Below, piece after piece: positions 24,665 to 34,516 of a stretch of DNA of 64,000 bases. The stretch's first letter is position 1, and each line of letters begins with the position of its first letter. Source of the DNA: Cherax quadricarinatus. Taxonomy: Eukaryota > Arthropoda > Malacostraca > Decapoda > Parastacidae. A program made the position numbers and the translations under genes. A model generated the notes under the pieces. The model was not told the origin of the DNA, made no database searches, and saw nothing but the letters and a program-made list of their open reading frames with translations. The stretch is from NCBI RefSeq assembly GCF_038502225.1, contig NC_091292.1, forward strand, positions 44,663,728-44,727,727, read 5' to 3'.

Positions 24665-25000
24665 TGATAACAACATATAAAATACTGAGAGGAATCGACA
24701 AGGTGGATAGAGACAGGATGTTTCGGAGATGGGACACACCAACAAGGAGTCATAATTGGAAGTTGAAGGCTCAGATGAGCCACAGGGATATTAGGAAGTA
24801 TTTCTTTAGTCAGAGACTAGTCAGGAAGTGGAATAGCCAGGAAAGGGAGATGGTGGAGGCAGGATCCATACGTAGCTTTATGAGAGGTATGATAAAGCTC
24901 ACATAGCAGGGAAGGAGTGACATAGTGCCGGCCAGTGAAGAGGCGGGGTCAGGAACTATGAATCGATCCCTGCAAACACAATTAGGTAAGTATACACGCA
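24665..25000 (+). pseudogene. LINE-A 3' fragment with tail
   Basis: 5'-truncated copy starting directly at an AC tract. It encodes the ORF2 C-terminus (MITTYKILRGIDKVDRDRMF, then HRDIRKYFFSQRLVRKWNS) and ends with the family tail agtgaagaggcggggtcagg followed by an aattaggtaagtat segment. The same C-terminus is intact at 29,413-30,121. A second LINE-A copy begins immediately after the tail. Confidence 0.8.
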
Positions 25001-25002
25001 CT

Positions 25003-25310
25003 TCGAATGAGAGAAATCGGCCAGTAAAACTGATTTCCAAGACAGAAATGGTGAGGAACAGGATCCTGCAGGAGAAATCACGGCTCATGGAATGTACCAG
25101 AGGGTGTTCCTAGACAAAGACAGAACGAGAACAGAGCGACAGCAGCTGACAAAGAGGACACACAGATGGAAGGAGCAAGAAAGAGAGACAACTAGGGTTG
25201 AGCAGCAATACCTGCAAATACCTCATAACCCCACAGCCAAACATTCTGTCACAACACAAACACACACTACACCCACACACAGCACCCATCCTACTGTGTA
25301 AAATCCCATA
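25003..25310 (+). pseudogene. LINE-A copy 2: ORF1 C-terminus
   Basis: Plus-strand frames match the ORF1 tail of the copy at 915-1,250: NRPVKLISKTEMVRNRILQ, then a frame change to YQRVFLDKDRTRTERQQLTKR. It starts directly after the tail of the preceding copy, with no ORF1 N-terminus, so this copy is 5'-truncated. Confidence 0.7.
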
Positions 25311-25369
25311 TCACACTGCCAGCTCCCCCACTCCAGCAGCTCCACAAACCTTCCAGAATACACTATTGG

Positions 25370-27089
25370 AGAGGAAACTTAAGGTATGATACACCAACAC
25401 TGAAGGAATAAAGAATAAGTAGGAGGAGTGGCATGAAAGAATCACAAAGGTATCACCAGACATCATAGCTCTCCCGGGAAACCAAACTCACAGGAATGAT
25501 AATAGATTCTATCTTTCCAACTGGATGTCAGATCATAAGGAAAGACAGAGGCAACAGTGGGAGTGGAGGAGTGGCACTGATCATCCAAAACCAATAGGAT
25601 TTTGAGAAGCTGGAGAGAGAAGACAGAGGAGAAACAAAAGACTACATAATAGAAACACATGAGACTGAAGGTTCCAAGGTGGTGATTGCAGTGATGCGTA
25701 ACCCACAACAGAACGATGGTTGACAGCCTGGTTGAAGTGGCCAGAAGGGCACATGTAGGCAGGGCAAAGCTACTAGTGATTGTGGGCGACTTCAATCTCA
25801 AAGAAATTGACTGGGGAAAACCTGGACCCACATGGGAGCCCAGAGATGTGGAGAGCTAAGATAATGGAGGTGGTACTGGAAAATCTCATGCATCAACAAG
25901 TAAGGGACTCTAACGGAGAGAGAGTAGAAGACGAACCAGCAAGACTGGACCTAATATTCACTTTGAGTACTACAGATATTGAGGACATCACATTCATAGG
26001 AAAGACCCCTTGGTGCTAATCATCACGTGGCTACGAGCTTTCAATACATAGTAGAGTTACAAGTGGAGAGGGAAGCAGGAGGGGCAGGACGAATAAAGCC
26101 AAATTCCAAGAGGGGGGACTACACAAGCATTAGGAATTTCCTGCACAGGCTTCAGTGGGACAATGAACTGGCAGGGACGTCAGTAAACGAGATGATGGAA
26201 TATGTGACAACGATATGCATGGAAGCTGAGGAGAGGTTTGTGTCCAAGGGTAACAGAAATATCGAGAAAGCCAGGATGAGCCCTTGGTTCACCCAAAGGT
26301 GTAGAGAGGCCAAAACCAAGTGTGCTAGAGAATGGAAAAAGCATAGAAGGCAAATGACCCAGGAGAATAAGGAGAGCAGTTGTAGAACCAGAAATAAATA
26401 TGCACAGGTAAGAAGGGAGGTCCAACAACAATATGAAAATGACACAGCAGCAAAAGCCAAATCTGACCCAAAGCTGTTGTACAGCCACATCAGGAGGAAA
26501 ACAACAGTCAAGGACCAAGTAATCAGGCTGAGGAAGGAAGAAGGGACTCCAGAAAGATGGAGAGACACAGTAAATACAACCGAGGAAGAAGTGAGCTAGA
26601 TACCTCAAAGGCGATGAGGTCAGATAACATCTCTCCATGGGTCCTGAGAGAATGAGCAGAGGCGCTATGTGTACCACTATCAACAATCTTCAACACATCT
26701 ATCGAAATAGGGCGACTACGTGAGGTATGGAAGACAGCAAATGTAGTCCCAATTTTTAAAAAAGGAGACAAACAAGAAGCATTCAACTATAGACCAGTGT
26801 CACTGACATATATAGTATGCTAAGTTATGGAAAAGATTATCAGGAGGAGAGTGGTGGAGCACCTAGAAAGGAATGAGTTTATCAACGACAGCCAGCACGG
26901 TTTCAGGGACTGGAAGTCCTGTGTCACAAACCTACTGGAGTTCTATGACAGGGTGACAGCAGTAAGACAAGAGAGAGAGGGGTGGGTAGATAGCATTATC
27001 TTGGACTGTAAGAAGGCGTTTGACACAGTTCCACACAAGAGATTAGTGCAAAAGGTGGAGGACCAGGCAGGGATAACAGGGAAGGCACT
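25370..27089 (+). pseudogene. LINE-A copy 2: endonuclease and first part of RT
   Basis: Several frameshifts and stops interrupt it, but the order is complete. Endonuclease segments SPDIIAL near 25,450, a GDFNLKEIDW-like block near 25,785, and DEPARLDLIFTLSTTDIEDI at 25,930-25,990. A linker in one frame at 26,027-26,599 includes RMSPWFTQRCREAK-type sequence. RT blocks are VWKTANVVPIFKKGDKQEAF near 26,720, SQHGFRDWKSCVTNLLEFYD near 26,890 and SIILDCKKAFDTVPHKRLV near 26,990. It breaks at 27,089 after GITGKAL, where a palindromic element has inserted, and resumes at 27,504 with QWIREYLSGRQ. Confidence 0.8.
27075..27089. repeat. 15-bp target-site duplication, left copy
   Basis: aacagggaaggcact at 27,075-27,089 is repeated exactly at 27,489-27,503. 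It brackets the inserted palindromic element. Removing the insert and one copy restores the LINE-A RT reading. Confidence 0.9.
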
Positions 27090-27128
27090 GTGAAATTAAG
27101 ACACATGTACAACATCTGGGTATCTTTA

Positions 27129-27167
27129 TTGTAGACGTTTCGCCATCCAGTGGCTTTATCAATACAA
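27129..27167 (-). ncRNA. Hammerhead-like motif, family 3 (left arm)
   Basis: Minus-strand 39-nt motif: stem I UUGUA with UACAA (5 bp), core UUGAUAA (U3 and A8 instead of C3 and G8), an extra A, stem II GCCA with UGGC, GAAA, then CGUC in which GUC is a valid NUH cleavage triplet. Stem III (ACGU) is self-complementary with no loop, so folding would need a dimer. Confidence 0.55.
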
Positions 27168-27381
27168 ATTTCAGGACATAACTTGAAAACAGTAGAACTA
27201 TATACAGAAGATAAAGTAATCAGTCCCTCAGCCTTGGAGCTGGTGCGAAGAGCACCGTAGTCGTGGAGATTCTGAAGCATCTCCACGACTACGGTGCTCT
27301 TCGCACCAGCTCCAAGGGTGAGGGACTGATTACCTTATCTTCTGTATATAGTTCTACTGTTTTCAAGTTATGTCCTGGAAT

Positions 27382-27420
27382 TTGTATTGATAAAGCCACT
27401 GGATGGCGAAACGTCTACAA
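27382..27420 (+). ncRNA. Hammerhead-like motif, family 3 (right arm)
   Basis: Plus-strand copy of the same 39-nt motif, identical in core and stems to the left arm. It is followed by aataaag. Both arms keep U3 and A8, so this is a family feature and not a single mutation. Confidence 0.55.
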
Positions 27421-27488
27421 TAAAGATACCCAGATGTTGTACACGTGTCTTAATTTCATCTTGTCGGTATTGTATACCATTCTTCTAC

Positions 27489-27503
27489 AACAGGGAAGGC
27501 ACT
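27489..27503. repeat. 15-bp target-site duplication, right copy
   Basis: Exact repeat of 27,075-27,089; it marks the right border of the palindromic insertion. Confidence 0.9.
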
Positions 27504-27966
27504 ACAATGGATCAGGGAATACCTGTCAGGAAGACAAATGCGAGTCATGGTACGTGGAGAGGTGTCAGAGTGGGCGCCTGTGACGAGCGGGGTTCCACAG
27601 GGAACAGTCCTGGGACCGGTATTTGTGAACGACATGACGGAAGGAATAGATTCTGAGGTGTCCATGTTTACAGATGATGTGAAATTGATGAGAAGAGTTC
27701 ATTCGGATAAGGGTCAGGCAGAACTACAAAGGGATCTGAACAGGCTGCAGGCCTGGTCCAGAAACTGGCTCCTTGAGTTCAACCCCACCAAGTCATTAAA
27801 ATTTGGGAAGGGCAAAGAAGACCACAGACGGAGTACAGTCTAGGAGACTAGAGACTACAAACCTCACTCAAGGAAAAGGATCTTGGGGTGAATATAACAC
27901 CAGGCACATCTGAGGCGCATATCAAGCATATGAGCGCCTAGCAAACCTAAGAACGGCATTCCGACA
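27504..27966 (+). pseudogene. LINE-A copy 2: RT core continued
   Basis: Continues the RT after the insertion: QWIREYLSGRQ, APVTSGVPQGTVLGPVF, then the catalytic block MFTDDVKLM, where FADD is replaced by FTDD. NRLQAWSRNWLLEFNPTKS and a broken thumb region follow. It stops at 27,966, where a hAT-like element is inserted. Confidence 0.8.
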
Positions 27967-27974
27967 CCTTAACC

Positions 27975-28668
27975 TAGTGGTTCCCAAACTGGGGTAAATT
28001 ACCCCCTGGGGGTAATTTAACCATTTTTGGGGGGTAATGGAGGGGTGACAGAAAAAAAGTTATGAATTCTGAAAATCAAGAAAACAATGCGGTACCCGGT
28101 ATGAGGATTATTGTTAACTTTGTCTTAGTATATAAAGTTGTAAAGTAAACCTATTATAAGTAAGTAATAAAGTTAAACCAAATAACAATAAACATCAAAA
28201 ACTAATATACAGTATTAGAAAAGAAGAAATATATAGCTAAGTGTGTGGAAACCCAAAAGTATTTTGACAAGTATGCTTCAGGACAAAAGTCACTCAGTAG
28301 CCCAGATCGACCTGTCCAGTACGCGTCACTCACTTCCTGAGGCTGCCTCTATTTCACACTGTCAGTTTATCTGTGAGCATCAGCCGAGGTAGACATAAGC
28401 TGGTATGTATGTGTACTGCCCTGTGCAGTATATAGTTAGTATTTACCCACTGTTACTGTGAATTTGTAGCTATTATTAATTTTATATATAATGTATGTAT
28501 GGTTCTTACGTTTTCAATGGTTTTGCTAGGATTAGCAGAGTATGCGAGGCTGTATACGTTCACGTTTAGCCATATATATCAATAATAACAACATTTTGTG
28601 AAAGGGGTAACATGCTTTATGTGGCATGTTAAATTGGGTAACAAGCTGAAAAAGTTTGGGAACCACTG
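27975..28668. mobile_element. Non-autonomous hAT-like DNA transposon, 694 bp
   Basis: The left end tagtggttcccaaact and right end agtttgggaaccactg form terminal inverted repeats of the hAT type. Flanks are ccttaacc (27,967-27,974) and ccttaata (28,669-28,676), an 8-bp target duplication with two changes. It lies inside the LINE-A ORF2 C-terminal region. No transposase is encoded, so it is a MITE-like deletion derivative. The 8-bp duplication and CAGTGGTTCCC-like end are characteristic of hAT elements. Confidence 0.8.
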
Positions 28669-28676
28669 CCTTAATA

Positions 28677-29203
28677 AGGAATCATTCGGGACTCTATACA
28701 CCGTGTACGTTAGGCCTATATTGGAGTACGTAGCACCAGTTTGGAACCCACACCTAGCCAAGCACGTAAGAAAACTAGAGAAAGTGAGAAGGTTTGCAAC
28801 AAGACTAGTCCCTACTAGGAGAGGTTAAAGAAAATCGACCTTACGACACTGGAGAACAGGAGAGATGGGGAGGGGGGTATGATAACGACGTATAAAATAC
28901 TGAGAGGAATCGAGAAGGTGGACAGAGACAGGATGTTTCAGGGATAGGTCTCAGCAGCAAGGGGACACAGTTGGAATTTGAAGACTCAGATGAATCACAG
29001 GGATGTTACAAAGTATTTCTTCAGTCACAGAGTTCTCAGGAAGTGGAATAATCTGGGAAGTGATGTAGCGGAAGCAGGATCCATACATAGCTTTCAGAAG
29101 AGGTATGATAAAGCCCGTGGAGCGTGGCCTTGTAGCGACCAGTGAAGAGGTGGGGCCAGGAGCTGTGAATCAACCCTGCAACCACAATTAGGTGAGCACA
29201 ATT

Positions 29204-29204
<1 letters not shown>
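28677..29204 (+). pseudogene. LINE-A copy 2: ORF2 C-terminus and tail
   Basis: Resumes with NKESFGTLYTVYVRPILEY and KHVRKLEKVRRFATRLVP, then decayed YKILRGIEKVDRDRMF-type sequence. It ends in the tail agtgaagaggtggggccagg and a short aattaggtgagcac part that grades into AC repeats. Confidence 0.8.
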
Positions 29205-29206
<2 letters not shown>

Positions 29207-29249
<43 letters not shown>

Positions 29250-29250
29250 A

Positions 29251-29294
<44 letters not shown>

Positions 29295-29295
29295 A

Positions 29296-29328
<33 letters not shown>

Positions 29329-29347
29329 CACACACACACACACATAT

Positions 29348-29386
<39 letters not shown>

Positions 29387-29410
29387 AGCACACACACACA
29401 TATAAACACA
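29207..29410. repeat. (CA)n microsatellite between LINE-A copies
   Basis: About 200 bases of CA repeats with tatataaaca interruptions. It begins at the 3' tail of one LINE-A copy and ends at the 5'-truncated start of the next. Confidence 0.97.
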
Positions 29411-29412
29411 CT

Positions 29413-30121
29413 CCTGGAGTTCAATCACACCAAGTGCAAAGTCATGAAGATTGGGGAAGGGCAAAGAAGGCCGCAGACGGAGTACAGTCTAGGGGGTCAG
29501 AGACTACAAACCTCACTCAAGGAAAAAGATCTTGGGGTGAGTATAACACCAGGCACATCTCCTGAAGCGCACATCAACCAAATAACTGCTGCAGCATATG
29601 GGCGCCTAGCAAACCTCAGAACAGCATTCCGACATCTTAATAAGGAATCATTCAGGACCCTGTACACCGTGTACGTTAGGCCCATATTGGAGTATGCGGC
29701 ACCAGTTTGGAACCCACACCTAGCCAAGCACGTGAAGAAACTAGAGAAAGTGCAAAGGTTTGCAACAAGACTAGTCCCAGAGCTAAGAGGTATGTCCTAC
29801 GAGGAGAGGTTAAGGGAAATCAACCTGACGACACTGGAGGACAGGAGAGATAGGGGGGACATGATAACGACATACAAAATACTGAGAGGAATTGACAAGG
29901 TGGACAAAGACAGGATGTTCCAGAGATTGGACACAGTAACAAGGGGACACAGTTGGAAGCTGAAGACACAGATGAATCACAGGGATGTTAGGAAGTATTT
30001 CTTCAGCCACAGAGTAGTCAGTAAGTGGAATAGTTTGGGAAGCGATGTAGTGGAGGCAGGATCCATACATAGCTTTAAGCAGAGGTATGATAAAGCTCAC
30101 GGCTCAGGGAGAGTGACCTAG
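29413..30121 (+). CDS. LINE-A copy 3: ORF2 C-terminal third, open frame
   Basis: A 5'-truncated copy with an undamaged frame from LLEFNHTKCKVMKIGEGQR to a stop at 30,121. It covers the RT thumb and C-terminal region: DLGVSITPGTSPEAHINQIT, FRTLYTVYVRPILEYAAPVW, KLEKVQRFATRLVPELRGM and MITTYKILRGIDKVDKDRMF. The catalytic palm is missing, so it cannot be active. The unbroken frame suggests a recent insertion. It starts immediately after a CA microsatellite. Confidence 0.85.
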
Positions 30122-30213
30122 TAGCGATCAGTGAAGAGGCGGGGCCAGGAGCTCGGACTCGACCCCCGCAACCTCAACTAGGTGAGTACAACTAGGTGAG
30201 TACACACACACAC
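30122..30213 (+). other. LINE-A 3' tail with duplicated GGTGAGTAC
   Basis: The LINE-A 3' UTR: agtgaagaggcggggccagg, a ctcgacccccgcaacctc segment, then aactaggtgagtac twice, then a short AC tract. Related tails lie at 24,925, 29,140, 43,359 and 47,110. The last unit merges into the AC repeat. Confidence 0.85.
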
Positions 30214-31189
30214 GCCTAGAAAGGAATGAGCTTATCATCGAGAACCAGCAAAGATTCAGGGTCCGTAAATCCAATGTCACAAACCTACTGGAGTTCTGTG
30301 ACAAGGTGACAGTTGTAAGACAAGAGAGAGGGTGGGGTGGGTTTCCACACAAGAGATTTACAAAAGCTGGAGGACCAGGCGTGTATAACGGGGAAGGTAT
30401 TGCAATAGATCAGATAATACTTGTCAGGAAAGGCAGCAGCGATTTATGGTACATGAAGAGGTGTTGGTGTGGGTGCCTGTGATGAACAGGGTTTCACAGG
30501 GGTCAGTTCTAGGACCCCTGCTGTTTCTGGTATATGGAATAGTCTCAGAAGTGTGTCTGCTTGCACACGATGTGAAGTTAATGAGGAGAATTCAGTCAGA
30601 GGAGGACCAGGCAGGACTACAAAGGGATCTGTTACAGGCAACAGGCCTGGTTTAGCAACTGGCTCATGGAATTCAACCCCACGAAGTGCAAAGTTATGAA
30701 GACTGGGGAAGGGCATAGAAGACCACAGAACGAATACAGCCAAAGGGGTCAAAGACTACAAACCTCACTCCTGAGGTGCACATCAACCAAATAACCGATG
30801 AAGCATATGGGCAACAAGCACACCTAAGAACAGCTTTCCGACATCTCAGTATGGAGTTGTTCAGGACTCTGTACATCTTAACGGTCAGACCTATATTAGT
30901 GAATGCAACACCAGTTTGGAACCCACACCAGGGAAAGCACGTCAGAAAATTAGAGAAAGTGCAAAGGTTCGCAACAAGACTAGTCTTGGAGCTAAAGGGA
31001 ATGTCCTACGAGGATAGGTCAAGGGAAATTGTCCTTACGACACTGGACGGACAGGGGACACATGATAACAATATATAAAATACTGAGAGAAATCAACAAG
31101 TAGGACTGAGATAAGATGTTCCAGAGATGAAACACAGTGACAAGGGGTCACATTTGGAAACTGAAGACTCACTTGAGTTACAGAGATGT
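30214..31189 (+). pseudogene. LINE-A copy 4, decayed
   Basis: Starts directly after an AC tract with a degenerate RT segment (LERNE-type, then VTNLLEFCDKVTVVRQER). Continues through VSQGSVLGPLLFLVYG-like sequence near 30,490, a decayed catalytic region and the C-terminal LYILTVRPILVNATPVW near 30,870. Multiple frameshifts. Its 3' end is replaced by a palindromic family-2 unit from about 31,190. Confidence 0.7.
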
Positions 31190-31196
31190 TGATCAA

Positions 31197-31700
31197 GGTA
31201 AGAACATTCTGGCAGTCAGTCGAGTACAGAAAGTTGGCAGGAGCAGTAGAGATGTGAAGACGATGTAATCAGTCCTTCACCCTTGAAGTCGTAGATTTGA
31301 GGTTGTCAGTCCCTCAGCCTGGAGAAGCTCTGTTCCAAAGTCTGGAACTAACTGAAGATCAAGCGACAGTGTTGAGACATGACCTCTCAGTGGCTACATT
31401 CTCACTACTACTACTACTCTGCACCTCTCCTTCCGACAGTATTTAAGTCTCAACACTGTCGCTTGATCTTCAGTTAGTTCCAGACTTTGGAACAGAGCTT
31501 CTCCAGGCTGAGGGACTGACAACCTCAAATCTACGACTTCAAGGGTGATGGACTGATTACATCGTCTTCACATCTCTACTGCTCCTGCCTACTTTCTGTA
31601 CTCGACTGAAGAAGCCTACTGTGTAGGCGAAACGTTTGGGAATAAAGTTGCCTAAATGTTGCTTATGTGTCTTATTTACCAACCTGTCGGTATTGTATAC
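31197..31700. mobile_element. Palindromic PLE-type element, family 2
   Basis: The arms 31,213-31,372 and 31,447-31,606 are inverted copies (for example aaagtctggaactaactgaa against ttcagttagttccagacttt). The right arm is longer and carries tatttaag near 31,440, the hammerhead-like hairpin, aataaag, and the terminus acctgtcggtattgtatacc. The left arm is truncated just before its hairpin. A CTA microsatellite lies in the central loop. No coding is present. Confidence 0.75.
31599..31644 (+). ncRNA. Hammerhead-like motif, family 2
   Basis: Core CUGAAGA, an extra A, stem II GCCUAC with GUAGGC (6 bp, loop UGU), GAAA, CGUU as self-complementary stem III plus NUH. Stem I has mismatches here (UACUCGA against UGGGAAUA), so this copy is weaker than those at 53,537 and 56,783. 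Confidence 0.5.
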
Positions 31701-31719
31701 CATTTGATATTCGCCTGGC

Positions 31720-33870
31720 TGTGAGTCAGGTAGGTGGTGTTGGTTGCCAATATGACGTTTTTCAGAGCATAGTTCTAGCTGCCCAGAAAACTTATGTTCC
31801 AAGTAGGGAATTTAGATCAAACAAAAATGATTCCATATGGATAAACGAAAGTGAGGCATATATAGGCGTATCAAAAGAAGGGATGGACAGTTAAGAAATC
31901 AATATATTCGATTAAAGAGAGACATTACAAAGGGGATAATAAAAGCTAAACGAGATTATGAGGCTAAAGTGGCAAGGAATTCGATGACTAACCCAATAGG
32001 TTTGTTTCAGGTATATAGAAGTAAGATTAGGAACAGGATAGGCCCACTCAAAGGTAACTCAGCTCAGATCACTAACAGCGATAAGGAAATGTATGAAAAT
32101 TTTAGCTCCTATTTCCTCTCAGTTTTTATTCACGAAGATATTAGAGAAATTCCAGAAATTATAAATTATGTAGAACAGGACGATAATAAACTATACACGG
32201 TTAGGGTAACTAGTGACATGGTTCTCTGACAAATAGAGAAACTAAAATCGAACAAATCCCCAGACCCTGATGAACTGTTTACAAGGGTTTTCAAGGAATG
32301 TAAAGAGGAGCTTAGCAAATCTTTGGCTAATCTTTTCAACAAATGACTACAAACTGTCATAGTGCCAGTCAAGTGGAAAATGGCAAATGTAATACCTATT
32401 AACAAAGCAGCAGACAGGTCCTGAGCTTCGAACTATAGACCAATAAGCCTTAACTCAATAGTAGGAAAATTTAGGGAATCAATAATTGCCGAGGCAATTC
32501 GTAGCCATCTTGAAAGGTATAAATTGATTAACGAATCTCAGCATGGTTTTACAAAGGGGCGTTCCTGTCTTACGAATTTACTAACTTTTTTTCACCAAGG
32601 TATTCGAGGAGGTAGATCATGGAAATGAATATGATATTGTGTTCTGTTGAGGAGAATTAAGGCACACAGAATAAGAGGAAAAATTTTTTCCTTGGTAGAA
32701 GCGTGGTTGACAGATACTCAGCAGAGAGTTTGCATCAACTGAGAGAAATCAGAGTGAGGGCGAGTCACGAATGGTGTTCCACAAGGGTCAGTGTTGGGCG
32801 CTTTGTTATTCCCAATTTATATAAACGACATATAAAACGACATAGATATACAAACGACATATAAACGACATAGATGAGGGAATAAATAACTACATAATCA
32901 AGCTTTATGTCACCAAGCCTAATTCATTCTAATGAGGACATTAGAGCACTCCAGGAAGACCTGAATAGACTGATGCAGTGGTCGTAGAAGTGGTAAATGC
33001 AGCTCAATAAAGACGAATGCAAAGTTCTAATCATTGGACAAGAAAATAACCATGCCACATTTAAACTAAACAATGTAGATCTTAATATTACTGATTGCGA
33101 AAAGGATTTGGGAGTTTTGGTTAGCAGTAATTTAAACCAAGACAACAGTGCATAAGTGTTCGCAATAAAGCGAACACAATCCTTGGCTTCATATCAAGGA
33201 GTATAAATAATAGAAGTCCCCAAGTTGTTCTTCAACTCTATATCTTTGGTTAGGCCTCATTTAGATTATGCTGCTCAGTTCTAGTCATCGTATTTCAGAA
33301 TGGATATAAATGCACTGGAAAACGTACAAAGACGGATAACAAAGTTGATCCCATATATCAGAAATCTTCTCTATGAGGATAGACTGAGGGCCATGAATCT
33401 GCACTCTCTAGAAAGGCGTAGAATTAGGAGGAATATGACGGAGGTGTATAAATGGAAAACAGTAATAAATGAAGGGAATGCAAACAGCTTGCTAAAAATA
33501 TCTAGCCAAGACAGTACTCGCAGCAATGGTTTTACGTTGGAAAAATTCAGATTCAGGAAGGATATAGGAAAGCACTGGTTTGGTAATAGAGTTGTGGATG
33601 AGTGGAACAAACTCCCGAATACCGTCATAGAAGTTATAACTTGTAATTTTAAAAATAGCTTGGATAAATACATGAGTGGGTGTGGGTGGGTGCGAGTTGG
33701 ACCTGACTAGCTTGTGCTAATAGGTCTGATGCCGTGCTCTTTCCTTAAGTGGATATGACCTGATCTGACTAGGTTGGGACAGTGGCTTAAGCCGGTAGGA
33801 GACTTGGACCTGCCTTGCATAGCCCAGTAGGCCTACTGCAGTATTTCTTCTTTCTTATGTTCTTATGACA
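31720..33870 (+). pseudogene. CR1-like LINE (LINE-B) copy, decayed
   Basis: Frames follow the ORF2 order seen at 48,752-50,668. A linker QKTYVPSREFRSNKNDSIW lies near 31,780 and LFQVYRSKIRNRIGPLKGN near 32,000. RT finger blocks follow near 32,240-32,600 (PDPDELFTRVFKECKEEL), then a SQHGFTKGRSCLTNLLTFF-like block near 32,540. The C-terminus is mostly open at 33,300-33,710 (INALENVQRRITKLIPYIRN; FRKDIGKHWFGNRVVDEWN). Stops and indels break the palm. The 3' tail ends with aggcctactgcagtatttct and cttatgttcttatg at about 33,870. Confidence 0.8.
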
Positions 33871-33913
33871 TGTGGCTTTCTATATAGTAATATGTCATTG
33901 ATGTCATCTAGGC

Positions 33914-34009
<96 letters not shown>

Positions 34010-34045
34010 ATTAAATTATAATTATTATTATTATTATTATTGTTA
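33914..34045. repeat. (TA)n and (ATT)n microsatellites
   Basis: 33,914-34,007 is uninterrupted TA, followed at 34,018-34,045 by ATT repeats. No gene. Confidence 0.97.
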
Positions 34046-34248
34046 TTAATATAAGAAAAAAAGAATATTTTTACAGCCAACAAGAGGGAGAACAAGAGTC
34101 CCAGGTTTTAAATTAAATTTAAATAAATATGAAAGTTGAGAATATAATATTTCTGAAAGAGAGGAAAAGATGGCTGCCGTGGAATCCATCAGAATACATG
34201 GAACACATGGAAATATAAACACTTAAGCAGTATAACGTGATCCTTTAT

Positions 34249-34287
34249 TGACAACATTTCGCCCACGCAGTGGACTTCATCAAGTCA
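34249..34287 (-). ncRNA. Hammerhead-like motif, family 4 (left arm)
   Basis: Minus strand: stem I UGAC with GUCA, core UUGAUGA (U3, G8), an extra A, stem II GUCCAC with GUGGGC (one wobble pair), GAAA, then UGUU with GUU as NUH, then GUCAAUAAAG. Confidence 0.45.
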
Positions 34288-34391
34288 CAAACAGATCTAC
34301 CCGAGTAAAAGGTACCTGAGTATTTAAAGGATGGAGTCAGGTGGAGAATGCTGCTTGTGGCACGTAACTTTTACCCAGGAAGATCTGTTTG

Positions 34392-34430
34392 TGACTTGAT
34401 AAAGTCCACTGTGTGGACGTAACGGTGTCA
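34392..34430 (+). ncRNA. Hammerhead-like motif, family 4 (right arm)
   Basis: Plus strand: stem I UGAC with GUCA, core UUGAUAA (U3, A8), stem II GUCCAC with GUGGAC (6 bp, fully paired). GAAA is mutated to GUAA here, so this copy is probably inactive. Confidence 0.4.
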
Positions 34431-34516
34431 ATAAAGGATCACATTATACTGCTTAAGTGTCTATATTTCCATTGCGTCGTTATTTTATACCATTTATTTC
34501 CACATGGAACACATGG

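Larger units (their letters stand above)
27090..27488. mobile_element. Palindromic PLE-type element, family 3
   Basis: A 399-bp insertion inside LINE-A ORF2. Its two halves (about 27,090-27,270 and 27,276-27,455) are near-perfect inverted copies meeting at a few central bases near 27,273. Each half carries a hammerhead-like hairpin and a taatca(a)-type gagggactgatta(c) block. The right half continues past the palindrome into a conserved terminus, cttgtcggtattgtatacca, also found at the ends of the family-2 units at 31,700 and 56,890. It has no coding capacity. The architecture matches inverted pseudo-LTR units of Penelope-like elements. Confidence 0.8.
34196..34516. mobile_element. Palindromic PLE-type element, family 4, with 15-bp duplication
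   Basis: acatggaacacatgg at 34,196-34,210 is repeated exactly at 34,502-34,516, so the insert is 34,211-34,501 (291 bp). The arms are inverted: gatcctttattgac at left against gtcaataaaggatc at right, each with a hammerhead-like hairpin. The right arm extends to a terminus ending ttttataccatt. A tatttaaagg TATA-like motif sits in the centre. It interrupts a dispersed repeat whose uninterrupted relative lies at 17,640-17,740. Confidence 0.8.

Noticed and set aside
29192..29410. Histidine/threonine-rich coding in the CA tract, fused to the LINE frame
   Set aside because: It is microsatellite translation; LINE homology begins only at about 29,413.
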